Source: an uncultured Rhodoblastus sp.
GTDB lineage: Bacteria > Pseudomonadota > Alphaproteobacteria > Rhizobiales > Beijerinckiaceae
DNA length: 51,435 nt
Assembly: GCF_903903185.1 (NCBI RefSeq)
Contig: NZ_CAIUXT010000250.1
Location: 1 to 51,435 of the forward strand
Direction of reading: 5' to 3'
The notes beneath the pieces were generated by a model. That model worked only from the letters and a program-made list of their open reading frames with translations, was not told the origin of the DNA and searched no databases. Position 1 is the first letter of the stretch; the number at the start of each line of letters is the position of its first letter. Of the stretch, positions 17,145-25,088 are shown piece after piece. The position numbers and the translations under genes are program-made.

Positions 17145-17382
17145 AATGCAACGCTAAAGCGCGACCGCATGCCAGCAGATCGCCGATCTGCTGGCATATC
17201 CATTTCTAAACGGTCATAATAGGTCTCGATGAAATTTTTCCCGGAGGTGGCGGGGTGAGGACAGCTAATGGCATTTTTAAATTCCTTGGCTGCGGAAAAA
17301 GCGTGCTCCCTCTTTTTTACCCCAAGATTTTTAAAATGTCCTGACGCGGTTCCCGAAATCTGCCCGACGAATTGAAAGGGCA

Positions 17383-17399
17383 GACCCCGGCGCAGAAAT
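17383..17399 (+). repeat. 17-bp repeated motif, copy B
   Basis: Identical to 13861-13877 and 18431-18447. On the minus strand it lies 32 bases past the stop codon of the integrase remnant at 17432-17485. Confidence 0.6.
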
Positions 17400-17431
17400 A
17401 CCCGCCGAAGCAATCGGTCCGACGCATCTCC

Positions 17432-17485
17432 TCAAATCACGATCCGCTCGATTTCGTCGAGGCTCACTTCATCGTGGCGCCGATC
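17432..17485 (-). pseudogene. C-terminal remnant of a tyrosine recombinase (short)
   Basis: The minus strand encodes DRRHDEVSLDEIERIVI and a stop. This is the usual ending of a class of phage-type integrases, in which the catalytic Tyr precedes DRR. The sequence upstream of DRR bears no resemblance to an integrase, so only the last 17 codons remain. The remnant at 18464-18728 ends almost the same way. Confidence 0.65.
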
Positions 17486-17546
17486 AACCGAGTCTGCAAA
17501 CTGCTTCGCCGCATGCGGATATGATCAGGAATAAGCCGAAAATGCT

Positions 17547-18044
17547 CTAGCAGGCTTGATACCGAAAGACATCAATCAACTGAGCGCCAGTGATCCAGCA
17601 TAAATTCCCGCTGAGACAGTGTGCGCTGACGTAGGCGCGAAGGGCTGGCGCATACATCCCAAGCATCATGTTTGTTCCGATGGGATGGGTTCCAGCATGA
17701 AAGCCAAGCGTTGCTTCCCTCTCAACGCAGCTAGCGTGTTTGAGGCGCATGGTACAGGCGGATGCACAGATGCCACGGATCGGTCTTTTGTCGGTCTGGC
17801 TTCGCGCCCAGTAGGTCGAGATTGAGCCGCCGGTGTCGACTTGACCGTATCCTATGACCAGAGTTCCGGCGACGCAATAAAATAGGGCGCCAACGATCAT
17901 CCCGCACAGCCATGCTACAGGGACGCGCCATGTGATCGACGTCATGGACGATTTGTTAGAAGCATCATCGGCACAGCGGCCCTTGTCGGTAACAGCCTCG
18001 TCGACTAGGTCACGAAACTCAGGAGAAACAACGTACGAAGTCAT
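17547..18044 (-). CDS. Membrane-anchored protein with Clp-protease-like SACT/GFH motifs
   Basis: 165 residues from the ATG at 18044 (TAGGG upstream); the frame extends to 18140 but without a better start. There is one membrane helix near residues 40-65 (WLCGMIVGALFYCVAGTLVIGY). The part after it contains CASACTMRL and later LGFHAG, which resembles the Ser and His positions of ClpP/crotonase-fold periplasmic proteases (SACT, FH). Four cysteines are in the outer part. If this reading is right it is an exported serine-protease-like protein; otherwise an unknown membrane protein. Confidence 0.6.
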   Translation of the reverse strand: MTSYVVSPEFRDLVDEAVTDKGRCADDASNKSSMTSITWRVPVAWLCGMIVGALFYCVAGTLVIGYGQVDTGGSISTYWARSQTDKRPIRGICASACTMRLKHASCVEREATLGFHAGTHPIGTNMMLGMYAPALRAYVSAHCLSGNLCWITGAQLIDVFRYQAC

Positions 18045-18430
18045 AACCATCGCCCTACAAAACGGCGCCCATTTGGCGCAGAACGCTTGCGTCCAGACAA
18101 TCACGCGGCAGATGATCATGTTCTGCAAGGTCGGCGCCATGCGCTGGCGATTGGTCCGGCATAGATTAACTAGATGAATTTAAAAAGAAATATTATAAAC
18201 CTCATCCCGGAGGAGTTTGCATATTACAAAATCGTCTGCCGCGCGAATTGCATTTCGAAAAAGCCTTGCCTCGCATCGCGAATCTATCGAGAACGCCGCC
18301 GGTAACGTCGAGCAACCCTTTCTTGGCCTTCCCCTTTGCGCTGTTTTGCGCTATTCGCGGTCGGTGTCATCCGATCTTCATTATCTGCCACCAGACGCGA
18401 TGCACGAACTCCATCGGACGAAGCTCCACA

Positions 18431-18447
18431 GACCCCGGCGCAGAAAT
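18431..18447 (+). repeat. 17-bp repeated motif, copy C
   Basis: Identical to 13861-13877 and 17383-17399. On the minus strand it lies 16 bases past the stop of the integrase remnant at 18464-18728. Confidence 0.6.
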
Positions 18448-18463
18448 CCCGGATCGTCAGCGC

Positions 18464-18728
18464 TCATATCACGATCCGCTCAATCTCGGCTGGGCTCACC
18501 TAATCGTTCCGCCGATCATCGGGTCCGGGTCGATGAACGGTTGCCCATGGCGGCAGCCTTTTCCAAAGTCCCGCCAATCTTGAAAGAAGCCGTGATACCG
18601 GTGGCGCGGAACGTTTGGTTGCCGATCTTGGTCTCGATTCTGGAGCCCACAGCCCTGCGCTGAATCATCGCATAAGCGTTTGCTTGGGGCAGGGGCGTCC
18701 GGGTGGCCAAGGAATTCGCGAATTGCAT
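18464..18728 (-). pseudogene. C-terminal remnant of a tyrosine recombinase (frameshifted)
   Basis: The minus strand reads ANAYAMIQRRA, KIGNQTFRATGITASFK and GGTLEKAAAMGNRSSTRT, then needs a frame change to continue as DDRRND and VSPAEIERIVI, with a TAG inside that last part. This is the catalytic C-terminal part of a phage-type integrase: FRATGIT holds the box II HxxR-type region and the Tyr should precede DRR, but here the Tyr itself is lost. The gene is dead. Confidence 0.8.
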
Positions 18729-19055
18729 TTAGAATGCGAACAATTTTCGCAAGAACTTCCTATTTTGCGAGGTTTTGGCTCCTGACAGGGAACCGAAAGA
18801 CGTCCGGACCCGCAAAGGTTTTAGACGAAAAAGGCGAAAAGTCTTTTTTCGCAACGGCGTAATAGATTGATATTATTGACTATTAGTCAAAATAAACGTG
18901 CGAAAATTGTATTTTCAATGAGCACAAAGACCATTTTTCTGCATCCCAAAAATATCTGGCGCCGTCCTTGCGGATTTGAGATCGACGATATATCGCGTCG
19001 GCCCATTTGAAATAGTCACGGATGGTCATAACGTTCGCAAAGGTTGGGGTATCCC

Positions 19056-19652
19056 ATGGCAAGCAAAATCAATATCATCAAAGCAGCGGCAGTTCTTTTT
19101 GGCGCAACGATGGCCGTGTCTGCTGCTCAGGCTGACACTTTTAGTTTCACAATAGAAAATGGTCCGGCCAGCTACTTTTATGATCGAACCCCAATTGATG
19201 GTGGCATCGTAACCGGAGTGCTTTATGGATTGACCGACAATGGTTGGTCTAAACCAACGGCGGTTTCGATCACGTATGCTGATCCCGGACTTGGTCTCGC
19301 GTCCGGCCCTTTGACATCCAGTTGGCAATGGGGCGGCACAGGCTTTCAGGAGACCAACGGCCAGATAACGGACGCAAATTTTGACTTCAATTTTAACGAT
19401 GCGGCGGGCAATGGTTTCCAGCTTCGTTTAAATGACCAAGTAGAAATCGCAGGCGCAAATTGGCTATTTTGGAACGGTGGCAGTCAGCCAGTTACAGGGG
19501 TTGGAAATACGCTGGGCTTCTCGGGAGCGCAATATCAGTCCATGTCATCCGGGGTCCCTGAGCCGTCCACTTGGGCGCTGATGATGATTGGCTTCGTCGG
19601 TCTCGGCTTCGCCAGCTATCGTCGGAACAAGATGGCTTCCGTCGCCGCCTGA
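19056..19652 (+). CDS. PEPxxWA-CTERM exported protein 2
   Basis: 198 residues from the ATG at 19056. It has a signal peptide (MASKINIIK, hydrophobic core, cleavage near AQA at about 26), a beta-rich body with many Asn, Gly and Phe, and a canonical sorting tail: VPEPSTWA, hydrophobic helix LMMIGFVGLGFASY, basic end RRNK. Related in layout to the protein at 15603-16283, though the bodies differ. Expected to be anchored and then released by an exosortase that is not encoded in this window. A strong terminator follows. Confidence 0.85.
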   Translation: MASKINIIKAAAVLFGATMAVSAAQADTFSFTIENGPASYFYDRTPIDGGIVTGVLYGLTDNGWSKPTAVSITYADPGLGLASGPLTSSWQWGGTGFQETNGQITDANFDFNFNDAAGNGFQLRLNDQVEIAGANWLFWNGGSQPVTGVGNTLGFSGAQYQSMSSGVPEPSTWALMMIGFVGLGFASYRRNKMASVAA

Positions 19653-19677
19653 TCGCCTTTTTTCAATCGAAATTTGC

Positions 19678-19701
19678 AAAGGCCGCCGAGAGGCGGCCTT
19701 T
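19678..19701 (+). terminator. Intrinsic terminator of PEP-CTERM gene 2
   Basis: Perfect 10-bp arms AAAGGCCGCC and GGCGGCCTTT around a GAGA loop, followed by ACTTTTTG. It begins 25 bases past the stop codon. Confidence 0.85.
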
Positions 19702-19896
19702 ACTTTTTGCGCCGGACAATCTTTGACCAAAGATGGCATTCGGCTTCAAAGCGACGGCAAGCCCTTGGGCTGGGGCGTCTCGGTGAGCTTGCCAGTGCCC
19801 CGGTCAATCGTCGGGAAAAGCAGTCCTTTTAGGCTCGCGCCCCGGCGGCTTGGACGAGGGCGAGTACGTGATGGGCAAGGACCGGGGCGAGGTGAT

Positions 19897-20085
19897 TCAA
19901 GCGGCGTGCCGCTTATCCAATTCTTGTTTGATCTTTTTTCGGTCTCGGCGGAAGAGGTCAAGAATGGGTTGCCGTCCCGGTCCCGGCACCTTTTCCATAT
20001 CATGCACGACATGTTCGATGATTTCGTCGAGGTGAACGAGGGCGGCTTCCAATTCATCGCGGGAGCGTTCTTTGAGGAGCTTCAT
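19897..20085 (-). CDS. Small helical hypothetical protein
   Basis: 62 residues from the ATG at 20085 (74 if the ATG at 20118, or 75 from 20124, is used; neither has a clear ribosome-binding sequence). Highly charged and helical, with heptad-like Leu/Ile spacing, so a coiled coil or helical hairpin is likely. No family recognised. Confidence 0.5.
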   Translation of the reverse strand: MKLLKERSRDELEAALVHLDEIIEHVVHDMEKVPGPGRQPILDLFRRDRKKIKQELDKRHAA

Positions 20086-20406
20086 GGGTAATCCATTCAA
20101 ATATTCGATAAGGCGCATTATCATATATTAATACAAAGACCAAGCTCTGCGCCCGATGCTGGGTGTTGAATGCGGATGTTTACGAAAGATGTTGGCGAAC
20201 GCGAAGCAAGTCCTGCTTCGCAAGAAAGCTGCCAATCCCAACGCCCTGCCGGGCGCTTCGACTAGGTCGGGCAAAGGTTCGCGCGACGGCGTGGGTAAAT
20301 TCCGAACCTGCCTAAATGTTGCAATGCGGTATAAACGGCGATCAAAAGAGAAACTTTCAGGGGTCGGATTTTTAACAGCGGCTAGAAAGCCGTTTCACTA
20401 AAGGAA

Positions 20407-21033
20407 ATGTTCGTGGAACATCAAATTATCCATGGTGGCGTCATTCGCAGATTGTGGGCCGCCGACCTTTCAGCTTTCAGGGACCACCTGCTGAGGCTCG
20501 ACCCGCAAAGTCGATTTGATCGTTTCGCAATGGCCGTCAACGACGACTTTTTGATCCGCTATGCCGAGCACTGCTTTGGCGTCGACGATGTGACCTACGG
20601 CTATTATGTCGACGGGACGTTGCGTGGAGTGGGCGAATTGCGCGATGTCGGCATTAATATCATAGGCGGTTCCGTCGAGGCGGCCTTCAGCGTCGAGTTG
20701 GTCTGGCGTCGGCTTGGGTTCGGCTTGGAATTAATGGACCGGATCGTGCGGGCCGCGCGCAACCGTCGCGCCGAATCGCTTTATATGTCCTGTGATGCGT
20801 GCAACGCCGCAATGAAGGGGTTGGCCCGCAAGTTCACGGCAGACCTGCGCTTTGAAACGGACGACCTTATATCGCGTCTGGTGGCGCGCTCGCCGTCAGC
20901 CGCCTCCGTATGGGGCGAGTTCGCGGATAATTCGACGAGCGTCGCAATTGCCAAGCTCGACCTACAGACGCGAGTGTATTCGATGCAGCGGCGCTTCCGA
21001 CCATCGTTCACGCCCTTCGAGGCCGCGTTCTGA
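20407..21033 (+). CDS. GNAT-family acetyltransferase-like protein
   Basis: 208 residues; ATG at 20407 with AAGGA just upstream. The start region (RRLWAADLSAFRDHLLRLDPQSRFDRF) is typical of a group of alphaproteobacterial GNAT proteins. The acetyl-CoA-binding loop is probably in VELVWRRLGFGLELMDRIVRAARNR (about residues 98-122), where the usual R/Q-x-x-G-x-G/A motif reads RRLGFG. Substrate unknown. Stands alone on the plus strand. Confidence 0.75.
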   Translation: MFVEHQIIHGGVIRRLWAADLSAFRDHLLRLDPQSRFDRFAMAVNDDFLIRYAEHCFGVDDVTYGYYVDGTLRGVGELRDVGINIIGGSVEAAFSVELVWRRLGFGLELMDRIVRAARNRRAESLYMSCDACNAAMKGLARKFTADLRFETDDLISRLVARSPSAASVWGEFADNSTSVAIAKLDLQTRVYSMQRRFRPSFTPFEAAF

Positions 21034-21202
21034 TGAAGGTCCGCGAAAAGCTTTTGCTACCATTGCGCACCCGCAAAAATTGGCGCAAATGGCCCGGTTC
21101 GCGCGGCGCCAGCAAGGGCAGGATAATCCCATAACAAGGCATTAGCTTGATTCCGCGCAATGCGATTTCTGCAAAATCGAGCGCGGATTTCGCATTCCTA
21201 AA

Positions 21203-21727
21203 CTACCGCCGCTTCGTCACCGTCCGCCAAAGCTCCGCCCAAATAGCCGCATCGGCGTCCGCGCGGCGGCGGCGATTTCGCTGTGCGTCCCTTCTGGCCT
21301 GATCGAGATTCGCCAGATCGAAATTTCGATCCGCTTCGGCCTGCTCAAGCATGACTCGGGCGTCGGTGTGGAGGACGGTAAAGGCGGGCTCGACGCCAGC
21401 CGCTTCAAACACCTGAAAGAGCCACCTTTCGTCGTAGCGCCAGTTCTCCGAGACCAGTTCGCGTCCGCCAAGCTCGCTATTCATAATCCGGGCGATTTCT
21501 TCCACTGGCCGACTATTTTCGCGCAAATAAGCGAGAGAAATGCCATGCAGCCTTTCCGATTTTGCGCTCCAAGCGTCCTTTATTTTCCAATCTGGTGCTG
21601 GCCGAATGAGATGGGCGGCGGAAACGATGCTTTCGCCGTCCTTGCTCAAAAAGGTCCAACCGGTTTCGATGATGTAACCGTCGAGGCTCGACGCTTCGCA
21701 ATCGAATAAGACGGGCGGCGCGGGAAT
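21203..21727 (-). CDS. DnaQ-like (DEDDh) exonuclease with no canonical start codon
   Basis: About 175 residues. The catalytic residues of a DEDDh 3'-5' exonuclease are visible: Asp and Glu in FDCEASSL (exo I), Asp in NWRYDERWL (exo II), and His and Asp in VLHTDARVML (exo III). The exo I motif lies upstream of the first ATG/GTG/TTG-type start in the frame (TTG at 21649), so a start there would destroy the active site. The frame is open back to 21782 but offers only ATT (21727) or similar codons. It follows mucR on the same strand with about 10 bases between. Either a rare start codon is used or the 5' end has been lost. Confidence 0.65.
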   Translation of the reverse strand: MPAPPVLFDCEASSLDGYIIETGWTFLSKDGESIVSAAHLIRPAPDWKIKDAWSAKSERLHGISLAYLRENSRPVEEIARIMNSELGGRELVSENWRYDERWLFQVFEAAGVEPAFTVLHTDARVMLEQAEADRNFDLANLDQARRDAQRNRRRRADADAAIWAELWRTVTKRR

Positions 21728-21735
21728 TACTTTTT

Positions 21736-22215
21736 TTATTCCGCCGCTGCTTTCGGCGCGGCTTTTCTTCCGCCCGGCTTTTTAACGGCAGCTTTCTTGG
21801 CAGCACGCGATTCAGCGGCCTTTCTTCCAAGCCCAGTGCTCTTTGCCAGAGAGGAACGCTGGGCCGAATAGTTCGGGGCGACAGTCGGATAATCCGCTTT
21901 CAACCCAAAAGCCGCTCGATATTCATTCGGGGATTGACCGTGTTCCGATTGCAGGTGGCGTTTGAGAGACTTAAACGATTTCGCGCAATGAAGGCATATT
22001 AGAGAATCGGGTGTAACCGACTTCCTGATCGAAACGGCGGGCTCGAATTTCTGCGGCTCTTCAACATTAGAAACAGGAGTCGAGCCTACCGAGACTCCAA
22101 ATGCGTTTTTTACCGTCTCGATAACCACGTGGAGATCAGCGGGATTTACAGTGTTGTTCGACAGGTAGGCAGATAGCACTTCGGCGACCAGCGCCGTGTT
22201 TTCATTCTCTGACAT
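21736..22215 (-). CDS. mucR: MucR/Ros-family zinc-finger transcription regulator
   Basis: 159 residues. The start at 22215 was chosen because CGGAG lies eight bases upstream; an ATG six bases earlier is too close to it. The N-terminal oligomerisation part is followed by the Ros-type zinc finger C74-x2-C77-x9-H87-x4-H92 and the conserved YRxxFGLKxDYP segment; the tail is Lys/Ala-rich. Family members bind AT-rich DNA to control exopolysaccharide, motility and cell-cycle genes. An orphaned copy of its tail lies at 16382-16485. Confidence 0.9.
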   Translation of the reverse strand: MSENENTALVAEVLSAYLSNNTVNPADLHVVIETVKNAFGVSVGSTPVSNVEEPQKFEPAVSIRKSVTPDSLICLHCAKSFKSLKRHLQSEHGQSPNEYRAAFGLKADYPTVAPNYSAQRSSLAKSTGLGRKAAESRAAKKAAVKKPGGRKAAPKAAAE

Positions 22216-22465
22216 TTTCATTCTCCGAATCTTGCTATTTTTTATTTCGAAGAAGCGCCCAGTTTCGTTGTTTGTCAATTCAAAAATGGTGATTTCAATA
22301 CATGAAGGCATCAGCTTTTTTAATTTGCCGTTAAGGTTTGGCTGTTCAAAATGCAGAAAGTCCGGCAGCGATGGGCGCCGGACTCTCTGCTTCGCTCCGT
22401 GAATATGAATTTGTTTTCAGCGCGCTGCATGAATGCGGTCACATCAAACTGCGTACTGGAGCTTT

Positions 22466-22612
22466 TCAGCTTTTTCTTTTGAACGGATCATCAGTCGGAG
22501 AGTCTTTTCCTAGAGATCGCTGATAATCGGATGGAGCGTGCTTTTTTGATTGAGCTTGATCCGATTTCGGCTTTTTCGGCTCCTTATTGGATTTCATTTG
22601 ACCCTTAGACAT
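22466..22612 (-). CDS. Small basic hypothetical protein
   Basis: 48 residues from the ATG at 22612, which has a full GGAGG five bases upstream. Very rich in Lys, Ser and Pro (MSKGQMKSNKEPKKPK), like short orphan proteins often found in Rhizobiales genomes. Probably disordered and perhaps nucleic-acid-associated; function unknown. Confidence 0.6.
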   Translation of the reverse strand: MSKGQMKSNKEPKKPKSDQAQSKKHAPSDYQRSLGKDSPTDDPFKRKS

Positions 22613-22846
22613 CGCGTCCTCCATTTGCTCTGCGCAACAGGCGGCCTCAATTGCTCCGTTTCGACATATTTGACGCCACTTTTGAAGCGTTGGCGTCTGG
22701 CGGAGTGAATTTTGCTGATATTCGCGCCTGTCCGGGCTGCAAATGGTGATCATGAGGCCTTCGTGACAGGCCATGCTTTAGGAAAAAAGCGAATCGAAAT
22801 GTCTCAAATGCTTTTTAAACTCGCACCCGATCATCAAAGGAGGATT
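22613..22846. other. Intergenic stretch
   Basis: About 230 bases without a supported gene. The frame upstream of 22612 continues to 22774 but has no start signal and reads unlike a protein. Confidence 0.3.
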
Positions 22847-23170
22847 TTAATTCAGGCTGAGAATATGCGCGATAATGTCATCCCGCTGTTTGGCTGAGAG
22901 CATGAACATCGGCATCCCTGCATGCGGCGTCGTGAGAGCCACCAATAAAGCGGTCCGCGTCATTCCGGGGGTGGCGGCAAGTTTGACGAAAGTCGGCGCC
23001 TCCGCTCTTGGTGACCGATCCTGTCCGGCGACTGTCGCGTGACATTCCGCACAGACCTTTTGCGCTACGCCGAGACCTTCCTTTGGGTCGCCGACAGCTT
23101 GGGCATTGGCGTTGCCAACTGCGGCAGCGAGCAGCAAGGCGGTTGAAAGATAATACAAAAGCTTCTTCAC
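22847..23170 (-). CDS. Small class I cytochrome c
   Basis: 107 residues. Signal peptide (MKKLLYYLSTALLLAAAV, cleavage near ANA at 23), one heme site C40-AE-C43-H44, and a Met ligand in GMPMF (86 or 88). It is a soluble periplasmic electron carrier by family. No oxidase or dehydrogenase is next to it, so its partner is unknown. It lies inside the island rather than in the core half. Confidence 0.85.
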   Translation of the reverse strand: MKKLLYYLSTALLLAAAVGNANAQAVGDPKEGLGVAQKVCAECHATVAGQDRSPRAEAPTFVKLAATPGMTRTALLVALTTPHAGMPMFMLSAKQRDDIIAHILSLN

Positions 23171-23242
23171 GGATTAGCTCCCATCGTTAAACTGAAAATC
23201 GTCTCCAGCGGTTTCGCCTCGGCTGGGCGCGAATATGACCGC

Positions 23243-23459
23243 CTAAAACTTAAGTGGGACTTCAGCAAAAAGTGGAGGTGCGATGGCGTCGGAGACAACA
23301 ACAGGGATGCCGCGAACATGTTCATTCAGCGCAATGAGCCCGGCATCATTGCCCTGAAAATACGTCAGCTTCGTTGTCACTTCCATCCATTTTCGGCGGA
23401 ATCGACTTGATCATGAAGACGTTGTTGCGATAGCGAACCGAGGCGTCACCGTGAACCAA
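23243..23459 (-). pseudogene. Frameshifted remnant, 4-bp tandem duplication
   Basis: The minus strand reads HGDASVRYRNNVFMIK SIPP then K-M, and after an ATGG-ATGG tandem repeat (CCATCCAT at 23383-23390 on the plus strand) continues in another frame as EVTTKLTYFQGNDAGLIAL and on to VPLKF with a stop at 23243. Removing one ATGG joins both parts in one frame (PPKMEVTT). The family is not recognised. The intact-looking upstream neighbour is at 23469-23678. Confidence 0.45.
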
Positions 23460-23468
23460 GGTTGACGG

Positions 23469-23678
23469 CTACGGCGCCGAGCCATCTCCGCTGAGCAGCG
23501 GATACACGCGGGCCACAATCGACCCCAGACAGATTAGAATGACCAGTAGCTTGAGAAGCTGCGCCAGCCGCGCTTCGGGCGAATATTTATCGATGACCCA
23601 GAATAAGATTGCGCCAACGACGACCGTAATCAGGATTCCAATTAAGAGCGATAGCGTGAGCAAGGCAATTTCCTCCAT
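23469..23678 (-). CDS. Small membrane protein with two helices
   Basis: 69 residues. Two hydrophobic helices are clear (about 5-28 and 43-60), separated by a short polar loop with charged residues (DKYSPEARL). Such small two-helix proteins are common near phage or plasmid genes, but no family is recognised. ATG start with TAAAATGGAGGA context. Confidence 0.6.
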   Translation of the reverse strand: MEEIALLTLSLLIGILITVVVGAILFWVIDKYSPEARLAQLLKLLVILICLGSIVARVYPLLSGDGSAP

Positions 23679-24007
23679 TTTAGCCCAAGGTATAGAAATA
23701 ATCTCGCCCCCATTGGTTATCGAGCAGAAGCTTCATAATAGCAAGTGATGCCGAGGCAGTGTGACGGCGGTTAAGGGTCTGGCATCCCTTCCGCGCGTTA
23801 AGCTGCCGCCTGCGGAATGCGGGTCCTTGATTTTTGCCGCCGAAATGAGGGTCCGAACCGGATTGGCGGTTTCAAGTCGGCGTTTAGCGGTTCGTTCAGA
23901 TCGCGCCGAAATCGCCATTGCCGTCACGATATTGTCAGCGATGATGGCTCGATCTTCCGGGAGGAGCCATTTGAATCGGAAGATGCGGCTTTGGCTAAGG
24001 CATAACC

Positions 24008-24247
24008 GTGACAAAGGACGAGGACATCAACAGCTTTTTTGAGGGGGCGGCGGAGATGGTCGGGCCGATTGAGCGGTGGTCGCGGCGCATATTCAATGCG
24101 GATTTTGCCGAGACGAGAACGACAAAGGTAAATGAAAAAGTACCACATCTTCTATCTAGTGTTGGCATTTTGATGATAGCTGTTGTGATGGATGGCGTCC
24201 TCAAAGTTAACGGTGCGCTGTATTGTCTAGGTCTAAGGGCCTTGTGA
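24008..24247 (+). CDS. Small hypothetical protein, uncertain
   Basis: 79 residues, GTG start at 24008 with AAGG about eight bases upstream. The first half is acidic and helical, the second half hydrophobic (LLSSVGILMIAVVMDGVL), possibly one membrane helix. It borders an AT-rich patch. No family recognised. Confidence 0.4.
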   Translation: MTKDEDINSFFEGAAEMVGPIERWSRRIFNADFAETRTTKVNEKVPHLLSSVGILMIAVVMDGVLKVNGALYCLGLRAL

Positions 24248-24370
24248 TTGATAGACAATAATAAAAATAATAGGTGAATTATTATAAGTATTACAATAAA
24301 CAAGATAATATTAAATTCCGTAGAATAAAATATTTATTGAAATATAAGCAACCAGAATAAAAACAGGGAG
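24248..24370. other. Very AT-rich patch
   Basis: Nearly all A and T over about 120 bases (24248-24370), in sharp contrast to its surroundings. It may be a promoter/operator zone, a site for an AT-binding silencer such as MucR, or a scar of transferred DNA. No gene was identified within it. Confidence 0.5.
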
Positions 24371-24851
24371 AATGCGATACTTCAGCAAAATCGCAATTTT
24401 ATGACCATTTTAGTAAGCGGAAGCATAAATGGCGTCGGATTACGTCGTGGGCGAAAAAAACCTGTTGACAAACAGATAGAATTGGTTATCAATGTTTTTC
24501 GAAAGGTCGCCGTAACGATAGATAACGCGTCAATTCTACCGATGCGAAGAAAGCACCGCAGGCGTGGCTGATGAGTTGTAAACGCGGAATGCATTCGCAG
24601 GTCGGATGCGTCGCTTGGTGATCTGATGGCGAAAAGGCTTCCGGTCTGGTCGGCGATCAACTTCTGCAATCCTGATGACGAGAAAATCTGCACCCTCAGC
24701 GAGTTGAACTCATCACTAAAGTCTCAAATCTGGAAGTTATTGATGATTCATTTCTCGACCAGAAACTGAAAAGGCCAGCGTCGAAAACAGTTGGATGCAA
24801 AAAGGCGGCTAGGCGAGCCTAGGAATTCGTCTTGAAAAAGGATTGGGTGAA
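24371..24851. other. Intergenic stretch
   Basis: About 480 bases between the AT-rich patch and the excisionase/integrase genes. A minus-strand frame (24382-24693) and a plus-strand frame of about 47 residues (24624 onward) overlap; neither has a convincing start. Possibly a decayed gene. Confidence 0.35.
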
Positions 24852-25088
24852 ATGAAAATCCAACTCGCCAAACGAGAAGGCGCCCTCGCGCAACGGTGGG
24901 CGGAAGAGCACGAATTGTTTTCGTGTTGGAAGACCGGTGTGTTGAATTCTGGATATCCAGATGATCGAGCACGGTTTCATGCGCTGATTGATTCGGTGAC
25001 GCCAGATAATGCTGAGGGTGACTCCCCGGCGCTTATTTGGTGGAGCCAGACGTCTGCTCTCCAGTTTCTATTTTTAAATTGTCATTGA
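24852..25088 (+). CDS. Small hypothetical protein upstream of the excisionase-like gene
   Basis: 78 residues from the ATG at 24852. The stop codon overlaps a TTG in the next frame by the four-base pattern TTGA, which supports both genes as coupled members of one short operon with the integrase. Helical, charged, with several Trp; no motif recognised. Confidence 0.5.
   Translation: MKIQLAKREGALAQRWAEEHELFSCWKTGVLNSGYPDDRARFHALIDSVTPDNAEGDSPALIWWSQTSALQFLFLNCH

Larger units (their letters stand above)
17145..17546. other. Intergenic stretch with an integrase remnant and motif copy B
   Basis: About 400 bases. It contains the last 17 codons of an integrase (17432-17485, minus strand) and the 17-bp motif (17383-17399). 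Nothing else is supported. Confidence 0.45.
18045..19055. other. Intergenic stretch with an integrase remnant
   Basis: About 1 kb. It holds motif copy C (18431-18447) and an integrase C-terminal remnant (18464-18728) on the minus strand. From 18860 to 19000 the sequence is AT-rich and probably includes the promoter for the PEP-CTERM gene at 19056. Other open frames are not supported. Confidence 0.45.

Noticed and set aside
22359-22384. Hairpin with 8-bp arms (AGTCCGGC/GCCGGACT)
   Set aside because: No T-run on either side and no gene ends near it, so neither a terminator nor an operator could be supported.
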